From the NCBI GenBank assembly GCA_900317345.1, contig ONGK01000014.1:1-47526 (forward strand): a DNA stretch of 47,526 nt, written 5' to 3'. Every line of letters begins with the position of its first letter. Positions within the stretch are counted from its first letter, which is position 1. Of the stretch, positions 33,157-40,153 are shown in pieces. The notes beneath the pieces are model-generated. The model saw only the letters and a program-made list of their open reading frames with translations. It was not told the origin of the DNA and did no database searches. Source of the stretch: an uncultured Bacteroidales bacterium. Its GTDB lineage: Bacteria; Bacteroidota; Bacteroidia; Bacteroidales; Paludibacteraceae. A program made the position numbers and the translations under genes.

Positions 33157-34428
33157 TTACTTTTTTGCTTTTGCTTTCAGTTTGGCCTGGAGAGCCTGAA
33201 TCTCTTCTTCCTGATTGCGAATCGTCTTGAGCAACTCGTTCAACTCCTCGTTCTCGATGGTCGTCGGGTATTGCTCTTCCACGCTCTGCAGGAAGTCGGA
33301 CAGCACGTTCATATAGTTGATGAACGCGTCGTACGCGGACTCATACTGCGTCTCGCCCTGGTCGATATGGTTCATGTAATGGAGGTAGTTCACATCCTGC
33401 AGACGCAGCCAGTTGGTCTTCAGCGCCTTGTCCTGGCACAGATGAACACGCTCTGCTACGGCAAACAGTTTGTGAATAGCCTCTTGCTGCAAATCATTAC
33501 CCGCATAGATGCTCAGGTCTTTTGCCTCCCCGCTCCATGTTAGCGGATACGGACTGGAAAGCACATCGGTAGCGGCCATCTTCTTGGCTGCCTCAGCAGG
33601 AGTCATGAAGCCCATCTCGCGCTCCAATGCATAGTACGGAAGAGCTTTGAGGAAGTCAAAGATGCCTGTGCCGGCGTTCTGACGGACACCAAAGGTCTCG
33701 GCACCCACCCAAATGTTAATGATCTCTTCACCTTCCGGCATCGATTGCAGCATGTTTGCGTATTTCTCTGCATCCATCGGGAAATTGGCCCATCCCGGAT
33801 CAGAGAAATGGAAACTCAGCTCGTCGCTCAGGTTCGTATTACGCAACAGCACTTTCATTTTCGGTGCACCCGCAGACTGATACACATGGTTCGGGCTCTT
33901 CCAACTGATGACGTGCTTAGCGCCTTCCGTCAGAATCACTTTGTATCCTAATTTGTTCAGGTTGTAAGCCGTCTCATCCGTGTACAGCAGCTCGGTGTTC
34001 CAAACTGTTTGAGCCTTCACGCCGAAGATGTTCTCCAGCAGTTCACCCTGTAATTTGAGTTGCTTCTTGAATTCCTCTTCGTCATACTCCGACGCCAGCG
34101 AATAGCTGTACGGCGTAGCGAGGAACTCAACACATTTGCTGGCCGCCAACTCCTTGAGGATATCTATCATCTCGGGGTTGAATTGCTCGAACATCTCAAT
34201 CATCGTTCCGCTCACGCTCAACGCGCAGTGGAACTTACCTTTGCTCAGGTTGATCATGTCCTTGATGGTCTGGCAAAGCGGCAGATACGAGGTCTGCACA
34301 AGCCAGTTGATATGCTCTTCTGTCGCCATGTCATCGTAGTAGTAGTGGTCATGGCCGATTTCAAAGAAACGATAGCGCTTCAGACGATACGGTGCGTGCA
34401 TCTGGAAGCAGAAACATATATTTTTCAT
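33157..34428 (-). CDS. Glycoside hydrolase family 57 protein
   Basis: GH57 enzymes act on alpha-glucans (amylase, branching or transferase activity). The protein begins ICFCFQMHAPYRLKRYRFF, where the family usually has H-Q-P. The nucleophile region is TVWNTELLY with Glu146, and LTEGAKHVISWKSPNHVY follows. The fourth conserved block normally reads like MDYETFGEH with the acid/base Asp; here it is VGAETFGVR, so Gly242 replaces that Asp. A C-terminal coiled coil (NQEEEIQALQAKLKAKAKK) ends the 423 residues. In relatives this gene pairs with a GT4 synthase and debranching enzyme, as here. The altered site makes ordinary hydrolysis doubtful. Confidence 0.88.
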   Translation of the reverse strand: MKNICFCFQMHAPYRLKRYRFFEIGHDHYYYDDMATEEHINWLVQTSYLPLCQTIKDMINLSKGKFHCALSVSGTMIEMFEQFNPEMIDILKELAASKCVEFLATPYSYSLASEYDEEEFKKQLKLQGELLENIFGVKAQTVWNTELLYTDETAYNLNKLGYKVILTEGAKHVISWKSPNHVYQSAGAPKMKVLLRNTNLSDELSFHFSDPGWANFPMDAEKYANMLQSMPEGEEIINIWVGAETFGVRQNAGTGIFDFLKALPYYALEREMGFMTPAEAAKKMAATDVLSSPYPLTWSGEAKDLSIYAGNDLQQEAIHKLFAVAERVHLCQDKALKTNWLRLQDVNYLHYMNHIDQGETQYESAYDAFINYMNVLSDFLQSVEEQYPTTIENEELNELLKTIRNQEEEIQALQAKLKAKAKK

Positions 34429-34461
34429 AATACGAATTTTTAATTCTTAATAACCTTTTGT

Positions 34462-34517
34462 CTTTGAGCTCGCTCAGCGAGCGGTCTTTTGTCTTTCTAC
34501 TTTGAGCGAAGCGGTCT
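34462..34517 (-). repeat. Two palindromic elements between the GT4 synthase and GH57 genes
   Basis: Read on the minus strand, copy A (34517-34493) is AGACCG-CTTCGC-TCAAAG followed by TAGAAAG. Copy B (34486-34462) has the same flanks around a GCTCGCTGAGCGAGC palindrome. Bases 34493-34517 are identical to 38458-38482 inside manC. Copy A begins at the last base of the synthase stop codon. Confidence 0.8.
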
Positions 34518-35778
34518 ACAGCGTGTGATTAATCACACCGTCATAAATCCGTCTTACTTTCAGTCCGGCGTCAGACCATTTGATATTGTTAACTTCAGCC
34601 ATACCCAGTTCATGCAGACTCTTGTACATCGCCGGGTATTTAACGATCGCGTAGATAGCATCGGCCATGGCATCGATGTCCCAGTAATCGGTCTTGATGG
34701 CGTGCTGCAGAATCTCTGCGCAGCCTGACTGATGACTGATGATGGACGGACAACCTACCTGCATAGCCTCCAAAGGACTGATACCGAATGGCTCACTCAC
34801 GGATGGCATGATATATACGTCGCTCATCGCCAACATCTCTTGTACCTGCTTGCCGCGCATGAAGCCCGGGAAGTGGAATTTGTCTGCGATACCGCGTTTG
34901 GCCACAAGGTCTATCATCTCTGCCATCTTGTCACCGCTACCGGCCATCACAAAGCGTACGCCGTCCGTCTTGCTCAGCACGCGAGCTGCGGCTTCTACGA
35001 AGTACTCCGGACCTTTCTGCATCGTGATACGGCCGAGGAAAGTAACCAGTTTGTCTTTACGCTCCGGCTTCGTGAACTCTTCCGGATGAGCCAGTGGCTC
35101 TACAGCGTTGTGTACCGTGCTCACTTTGCGCGGGTCTTGTCCGTATTTCTCAATAACCGTGTTACGCGTCAGGTTGCTCACGCACATGATATGGTCGGCT
35201 TCGTCCATACCACGTTTCTCGATAGAGAACACCGTCGGGTTTACGTTACCGCGACTTCTGTCAAAGTCCGTAGCATGAACGTGAATGACTAACGGCTTGC
35301 CGCTGATATGTTTCGCAAACACACCCGCCGGATAAGTCAGCCAGTCGTGGCTGTGGATGATATCGAAGTCCAGGCTATTTGCCAGCACACTTGCTACGGC
35401 TTCATAATTGCCTATTTCTTCAATCAGGTTATCTGGGTAGCGTCCCGAGAAACCGATGCAGCCGAGGTCGTCTGTACCGATGCGACGATAGTCATAGCGG
35501 ATTCCGTCGCGGAAGTGGTAATACTCTTCCGGACTCATCTTGCCTTCCATGCGCGACTTCACGTAGTCATAATTGACGTCTTTCCAGACTACAGGCACAC
35601 TGTTGGCACCGATGATACGAAGGAAACTCTGGTCCTCGTCACCCCATGGCTTCGGAATGACAAATGTGATTTCCAGGTCTTTCTGCTCGCTCATGCCGCG
35701 AGTCAATCCGTAACTCGCTGTGCCCAAACCGCCTAAGATATGGGGAGGAAACTCCCAACCGAACATTAACGCTTTCAT
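34516..35778 (-). CDS. GT4-family glycogen synthase-like glycosyltransferase
   Basis: The protein starts MKALMFGWEFPPHILGGLGTA, the donor-domain opening typical of Bacteroidota glycogen synthases, and has DIIHSHDWLTYPA, the VTFLGRITMQKGPEYF hinge and the retaining-enzyme motif EPFGISPLEAMQVG. It should extend alpha-1,4-glucan from a nucleotide sugar in the cytoplasm. The length of 420 is typical. Its ATG overlaps the debranching enzyme stop as ATGA. It lies in the order debranching enzyme, synthase, GH57, a set known from Bacteroides. Confidence 0.9.
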   Translation of the reverse strand: MKALMFGWEFPPHILGGLGTASYGLTRGMSEQKDLEITFVIPKPWGDEDQSFLRIIGANSVPVVWKDVNYDYVKSRMEGKMSPEEYYHFRDGIRYDYRRIGTDDLGCIGFSGRYPDNLIEEIGNYEAVASVLANSLDFDIIHSHDWLTYPAGVFAKHISGKPLVIHVHATDFDRSRGNVNPTVFSIEKRGMDEADHIMCVSNLTRNTVIEKYGQDPRKVSTVHNAVEPLAHPEEFTKPERKDKLVTFLGRITMQKGPEYFVEAAARVLSKTDGVRFVMAGSGDKMAEMIDLVAKRGIADKFHFPGFMRGKQVQEMLAMSDVYIMPSVSEPFGISPLEAMQVGCPSIISHQSGCAEILQHAIKTDYWDIDAMADAIYAIVKYPAMYKSLHELGMAEVNNIKWSDAGLKVRRIYDGVINHTL

Positions 35779-37769
35779 GATTGTACCTCGCTTTCTTGAG
35801 CCTCTGCGGCTGCTCTGGCAGCGGCTTCCTCTTTCTCGTATTTCTTAAGTGTATCCAATAAGCTGATGACAGCTGCCACACTCGGCGCGCTACTCATGCC
35901 GCCGCGGCCCTTGTAAGGCGGGTTGGCATCGTAGAACTCATTCAGCGTACCGATGGTCAACTCGTTCATCTCTGCCTCGAAGCCTACCAGCACACGCTCC
36001 ATAAAGCTTGCGCCGCTATATTTATACACGTTCATGTAGGCACGCGAATAAGCCGTGATGGTGGACGGCCAAACGATACCGTTGTACAACGCACGCTCGC
36101 GATTGATGGCAGACATGTCATAGTACGGATGATACAAACCGCTCTTCGGACTCAGACTGCGCAGACCTTTCGGCGTCAGCAACTCCTTCGTGCAGATATC
36201 AACAACCGCTTTCTGCTGCTTGCGGTCCAGCGGGCTGTAAGGAAGACCTGCTGCCCAAATCATGTTCGGACGAACCTCACGGTTCTGATAGTTGTCTATC
36301 ACGTAGTCATTCAGATAGATGCCGTTCCAGAACGTCTTCACGAAAGCATCTTTCGTGATTTCTGCCTGATACTCCATCAGGTCGGCACTCGTCTCTTTGC
36401 CCATCTCACGAAGCATCTCTGCCGTGAAGCGCATCGCGTTGTACCACAGCGCGTTCATCTCTACCAGATAGCCCGTACGAGGCACAATAGGCCAGCCGTT
36501 CTCAGTCGCATTCATCCAGCTGGCAGGACGGCGTGTGCCATCCACCCACAGAAGACCGTTCTGATGCAACTTCGCACGCGGATGGTTCTGCTTGCGGTAC
36601 CACGATACGATGTCCAGACACAGCTGACCATACAAATCTGCGGCCTCGCGTACCGTGTATTTATGAGCATATTTCTGACATGCGCGAACGAACCAAAGCA
36701 ACACGTCCGGCTCGTCCATTCCGCTCATCTTGTTCTCGTTGCCGCGACCGTTCATGAAATTCAAAATCTCATCAATCGCCGTCTTATTGACAATCGCATC
36801 CCAGTATTCCGGACGGTCGATATCGAGGGTGCAACTTGCAACCGAGAAGAATGTTGCTCTCGCATCTGCATGGAACCATGGGAAACCGGCCAGCAAGTAG
36901 CACTTGTCGCCTTCGCGTTTATAGAACTGGCTCGCGCTGTTCTTCAGCGTCGTGAACATATCCAGACGTTTGTTTCTGCGCTCCAGCTCTTTCTTCCAAA
37001 CGGTCTTCAGTTGCGCGGTCTTGCACTCTGTCACACCCGCTGCAAAAATAACGCTCTCGCCTTTCTTCATCGGCATCTCAAAGTAACCCGGTACTAACAG
37101 GTCCTCTTTGTATGCATAGCCGCGGTCGCGCTCTTTGCGATAGACGATGTCTTTGTACCACTGCGGGTCGTGGTGGTATTCCACCGACTTGCTGAACTGC
37201 ATGTACAGGTTCGGGAAACCCGGGTACATCCGGTTGAAACGGCCGTTCTCGCATTCGTCCATATTGGAATTGGCGAGCGGGTTCTCGTGCGTCAACTCGT
37301 TCACGCTACGGAAAGCAAGGAACGGACGGAAACGAAGTGTCGTCGGACTGCCTGATTCAAGCAATGTGTAGCGAATCAGAACGCGAGGCTCGAAACTTAC
37401 CAGCAAACGCTCTTTCTGCAATACCATCGCGCCTACACGATAAGTCGTGCGTGAAATCAACTCGCAGTCAAACTCGCGAATGTACTTGTGCCCGTTCGGG
37501 CTGAAATGATTCTCGCTGTACTCGTGCAGACCTAAGTTAAACTCAGCCCCGTGTTGGATGACCGTCTCGTCCAGCGAACTGAGCAACACATAGTTGTCTT
37601 CGCCCAACTGAGGCAACGGCATCACCAACTGGCCGTGGTACTTACGCGTGTTGCAGTCGACAATTGTTGTCGAGTTGTACACACCTGCACGGTTCGTCCG
37701 AATCATCTCTTTCTGAAGCGACCGCTCCAGATTAACAAGCACCGTCTTGTCAAAATTAAGATAACTCAT
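35775..37769 (-). CDS. Glycogen debranching enzyme (amylo-alpha-1,6-glucosidase, GH133-like)
   Basis: The protein cleaves alpha-1,6 branch stubs of glycogen. The N-terminal domain carries TNRAGVYNSTTIVDCNTRKYHGQLV, typical of the family, and the (alpha/alpha)6 catalytic part contains LAGFPWFHADARATFFS, HQNGLLWVDG, PNMIWAAGLPYSPLD and YNGIVWPSTITAYSRAY. The length of 664 is normal. The C-terminus ends in a charged, Ala/Glu-rich helix. No consensus promoter is evident upstream, so it may be read from manC, 111 bases away. Confidence 0.92.
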   Translation of the reverse strand: MSYLNFDKTVLVNLERSLQKEMIRTNRAGVYNSTTIVDCNTRKYHGQLVMPLPQLGEDNYVLLSSLDETVIQHGAEFNLGLHEYSENHFSPNGHKYIREFDCELISRTTYRVGAMVLQKERLLVSFEPRVLIRYTLLESGSPTTLRFRPFLAFRSVNELTHENPLANSNMDECENGRFNRMYPGFPNLYMQFSKSVEYHHDPQWYKDIVYRKERDRGYAYKEDLLVPGYFEMPMKKGESVIFAAGVTECKTAQLKTVWKKELERRNKRLDMFTTLKNSASQFYKREGDKCYLLAGFPWFHADARATFFSVASCTLDIDRPEYWDAIVNKTAIDEILNFMNGRGNENKMSGMDEPDVLLWFVRACQKYAHKYTVREAADLYGQLCLDIVSWYRKQNHPRAKLHQNGLLWVDGTRRPASWMNATENGWPIVPRTGYLVEMNALWYNAMRFTAEMLREMGKETSADLMEYQAEITKDAFVKTFWNGIYLNDYVIDNYQNREVRPNMIWAAGLPYSPLDRKQQKAVVDICTKELLTPKGLRSLSPKSGLYHPYYDMSAINRERALYNGIVWPSTITAYSRAYMNVYKYSGASFMERVLVGFEAEMNELTIGTLNEFYDANPPYKGRGGMSSAPSVAAVISLLDTLKKYEKEEAAARAAAEAQESEVQS

Positions 37770-37858
37770 GATGTGTGATTTAATATTAAGTAATTTGTTT
37801 GTTTTTTTCTCTCTCTTCCGTTGCAGTTTGTAGAAACTGCTATTAAACTGTTACTCCG

Positions 37859-37875
37859 TTGAGCGAAGTAGCTTA
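37859..37875. repeat. Degenerate palindromic element downstream of manC
   Basis: TTGAGCGAAGTAGCTTA resembles the core TTTGAGCGAAGCGGTCT of the repeats at 34501 and 38466. It lies just beyond the manC stop codon. It is listed at low confidence because the right flank differs. Confidence 0.4.
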
Positions 37876-37880
37876 CGAGC

Positions 37881-39128
37881 CTAATTGGATTTGATTTCAG
37901 TTACAAACTGCTTTATCCGCTGCTCCTCTGCCTTCTTGCAAATCAGCAACGCTCCTTGCTCTTCCGCAATAATCATATCGTCCACACCTTGCACGATGGC
38001 CACTTTGCCCGGCTCCAGCACAACGATGTTGCCCTCTGCCTCATGGAAATAAGCCTTACTGTGCAGACTCACATTGCGGTTCTCGTCTTTCTCACTCAAC
38101 TCATACAAACTGCCCCAGGTTCCCAAGTCGCTCCAGCCGAAACTTGACGGCAACACGAACACATTGTTCGCTTTTTCCATGATACCGTAGTCGATGGAGA
38201 TATTCGGGCATTTGGGGAAAATCTCTTCGATGAACTGCTCCTCTTTGTCTGTGCCCATGAGCAACTCGCCCTCGCGGAAACGGTCGGCCACTTCCGGCAG
38301 TAAGTAACGGAAAGCCTCGCTTATCGTCTTCAGGTTCCAGATGAAGATACCGCTGTTCCACAGAAAATCGCCGCTCTCCAAGAATACTTTCGCCATCTCC
38401 AGATTCGGCTTCTCCGTAAACGTCTTCACCGGATAAATCCCATCTTCAATTTGTGTGCTTTCTACTTTGAGCGAAGCGGTCTGTGCTCTGTCAACGCAGT
38501 GGTCTTTTCTAAACTGAATGTACCCATACCCCGTCTCCGGACGTGTCGGCTGCATACCCAGCGTCGCAATCGCATCGTGCTGGCTCACAAACGCAAACGC
38601 TTTACGGATGGTGTCGCGGAATTTCTCTTCTTCCAATATCAGGTGGTCACTTGCTGCCACCACGATATTCGCTTGCATCTCCGGCTTGCTCCAGTCGATA
38701 TCTTGATAATTCGGCAGACTACTGTTGCCGCCTTTTACCTTACCATCCTTTGTGAAGCCCTCAAACTGCTTGCTTTCGTCTTTCGTCAAACCATAAGCTT
38801 TTTGCAGGCAGAGGGCGCGGATGTGCGCGGTCGCGTACGCGATACAAGGCGCCGTATTACGACGCGCAGGCTCGCATAAAATTTGACCTTCCGCCAAATC
38901 CGGTATCTGCTCCAATATCATCTGTTTATACGCCACGTTGGTCACTATAAACACATTCTCTATCGGCACTAACGGACGAAAACGGTCCACCGTCATCTGC
39001 AGCAGACTTCTACCCGTGCCGAAAAAGTCCAGAAACTGCTTCGGCTTATTCTCGCGGCTGAACGGCCAGAAACGGCTTCCGACTCCGCCCGCCATGATGA
39101 CGCAATAGTTATTTGAATTATTTTCCAT
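37881..39128 (-). CDS. manC: Mannose-1-phosphate guanylyltransferase
   Basis: The enzyme makes GDP-mannose from GTP and mannose-1-phosphate for surface glycans. The nucleotide-binding start CVIMAGGVGSRFWPFSRENKPKQF, EPARRNTAPCIAYA, ASDHLI, PETGYGYIQF, FTEKP and WNSGIFIW are all present. The length of 415 exceeds the 350-360 usual for the short bacterial form. Two inserts explain it: residues about 108-152 (KAYGLTKDESKQFEGFTKD and after), and residues about 208-230, which are encoded by palindromic elements (38458-38510). The core motifs are intact. A promoter lies at 39295-39325, with an 11-bp tandem repeat in the long leader. Confidence 0.93.
   Translation of the reverse strand: MENNSNNYCVIMAGGVGSRFWPFSRENKPKQFLDFFGTGRSLLQMTVDRFRPLVPIENVFIVTNVAYKQMILEQIPDLAEGQILCEPARRNTAPCIAYATAHIRALCLQKAYGLTKDESKQFEGFTKDGKVKGGNSSLPNYQDIDWSKPEMQANIVVAASDHLILEEEKFRDTIRKAFAFVSQHDAIATLGMQPTRPETGYGYIQFRKDHCVDRAQTASLKVESTQIEDGIYPVKTFTEKPNLEMAKVFLESGDFLWNSGIFIWNLKTISEAFRYLLPEVADRFREGELLMGTDKEEQFIEEIFPKCPNISIDYGIMEKANNVFVLPSSFGWSDLGTWGSLYELSEKDENRNVSLHSKAYFHEAEGNIVVLEPGKVAIVQGVDDMIIAEEQGALLICKKAEEQRIKQFVTEIKSN
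38458..38510 (-). repeat. Palindromic elements inside manC
   Basis: Bases 38458-38482 are identical to 34493-34517. On the minus strand they encode QTASLKV in frame. A looser second copy with AAAAGACC...TGACAGAG lies beside it (38484-38510). The pair encodes residues around 210-226, a stretch that other ManC proteins of this type lack as far as I recall. Confidence 0.85.
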
Positions 39129-39177
39129 TCTTATCTCGTTTCTTTATAGTTGTTTTTTCGTGGTTTTATCGGTCCTA

Positions 39178-39232
39178 TAGTGGGTGATTAGTGGGTGGTT
39201 AGTGGGTGGTTAGTGGGTTATTAGTGGGTTAT
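39178..39232. repeat. 11-bp tandem repeat in the manC leader
   Basis: Five units of TAGTGGGTGGT or close variants run head to tail. Two copies of GCTGACGTTGT follow at 39236-39257. The array lies between the manC promoter and its start codon, so it is transcribed. Confidence 0.9.
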
Positions 39233-39294
39233 TACGCTGACGTTGTGCTGACGTTGTGCTAACCTCGCGAAACTCTTCTCACCCAATTAGCGTG

Positions 39295-39325
39295 CAAAGA
39301 TACAAAAACTTTTTTACATATGCAA
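39295..39325 (-). promoter_or_regulatory. Promoter of manC
   Basis: On the minus strand TTG (39325-39323), 20 bases, then TATCTTTG (39302-39295). The leader to the ATG at 39128 would be about 160 bases and contains the 11-bp tandem repeat. Confidence 0.75.
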
Positions 39326-39410
39326 GCGCGCGCGCATATTTTTGCGAAAAAACCAAAATTTTTACACAAAAAACACCAACTTCTTACGCTACATACAGCA
39401 TTAATTGAAA

Positions 39411-39442
39411 GAAGCCTCACCATGAGGAGAGGCTTCTTTTTT
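39411..39442. terminator. Terminator of the small secreted protein gene
   Basis: GAAGCCTC (39411-39418) pairs with GAGGCTTC (39429-39436). Six T follow on the plus strand, and TTTCAATT follows on the minus strand. It lies directly after the 97-residue gene. Confidence 0.8.
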
Positions 39443-39444
39443 CT

Positions 39445-39738
39445 TTACCTTAGTTCAATACGGCGGGTTAGTGTTTCGCCGTTCACCTTAGCGTAGAGGC
39501 GGTAAGTTCCGCGGTCTAATTCAAACTCAGCGAACCTGCCTTGCTCTTTTTGCAGCAGTTTTCCCTGCATGGAATAGATGCGTGCTTCCTCCATACCGGT
39601 AGATGCTACAACCAGAGTGTTTTCGCGGAAGCGAACTGTGAAATTATCATTGCTTTTAGCGGCGTCCGCGAGTGTAAATCCTGCCATCAGGCAGCAAATT
39701 GTCATCAGATAACTAACTTCTTTCCAATACTTTTTCAT
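39445..39738 (-). CDS. Tiny secreted protein resembling a stand-alone type IX sorting domain
   Basis: After a signal peptide (about 1-26, with CCLMAGFTLADAA) the remaining 70 residues look like a type A C-terminal sorting domain: VRFRENTLVVAS, ARIYSMQGKLLQKEQG, DRGTYRLYAKVNGETLTRRIELR. Normally such a domain sits at the end of a large cargo protein; here there is no cargo. It has its own promoter (39849-39879) and terminator. It could be a real small cell-surface protein or the remnant of a longer gene. Function is unknown. Confidence 0.75.
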   Translation of the reverse strand: MKKYWKEVSYLMTICCLMAGFTLADAAKSNDNFTVRFRENTLVVASTGMEEARIYSMQGKLLQKEQGRFAEFELDRGTYRLYAKVNGETLTRRIELR

Positions 39739-40045
39739 AGTTATCCCCTTTCTTTTTAAAGACCAATACCGTTTTTCGTTCGCGTCAATGCGTGGGCTTC
39801 CCGTCTGTTACAACGTACCTTGAGAGCAGGCGTCATCGAAAAACGATGCAAAAGTACTGCCTTTTTGCGAACCCACCAAATAATCTGAACAAAAAGTGAT
39901 ATTTTTCTAAAAAGTGACGTGTCTGGTTTACAAAATATCACAAATATACTATATATGATAGCATTTTGTCACTTCGACTTAGCAAATATTCGTATGATTT
40001 TTATGAAAAGTAGTACCAATATTTGCATAATTGGGAAAAATATTG
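39739..40045. other. Non-coding region between the small secreted protein and aroB
   Basis: This AT-rich stretch holds the minus-strand promoter at 39849-39879 and the plus-strand promoter that ends at 40053. It also has two AAAAAGTGA words at 39893-39916. I see no credible gene or RNA. Confidence 0.5.
39849..39879 (-). promoter_or_regulatory. Promoter of the small secreted protein
   Basis: On the minus strand TTG (39879-39877), 20 bases, then TACTTTTG (39856-39849). It gives a leader of about 105 bases before the ATG at 39738. Confidence 0.7.
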
Positions 40046-40053
40046 TAATTTTG
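40023..40053 (+). promoter_or_regulatory. Promoter of aroB
   Basis: TTG at 40023-40025, 20 bases, then TAATTTTG at 40046-40053. The ATG at 40073 follows 19 bases later, which places the natural start of aroB upstream of the in-frame TAG at 40121. Confidence 0.7.
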
Positions 40054-40072
40054 TGCCGTTTTTTGGTGGCTT

Positions 40073-40123
40073 ATGCTTTGCAACGACCTACATACATCGC
40101 TTTCTGACTTCATCTCGCGCTAG
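40073..40123 (+). pseudogene. aroB: N-terminal fragment of aroB ended by an in-frame TAG
   Basis: ATG at 40073 opens MLCNDLHTSLSDFISR and meets TAG at 40121-40123. The same frame continues without further stops into the aroB body, so this is the original N-terminus cut by a nonsense codon. A consensus promoter is correctly placed upstream. Confidence 0.65.
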
Positions 40124-40153
40124 AACCATCTGTGGACAACTGCGTGTGCAGAT

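Noticed and set aside
39178-39257. CRISPR array
   Set aside because: Units are 11 bp without spacers and no cas genes are present.
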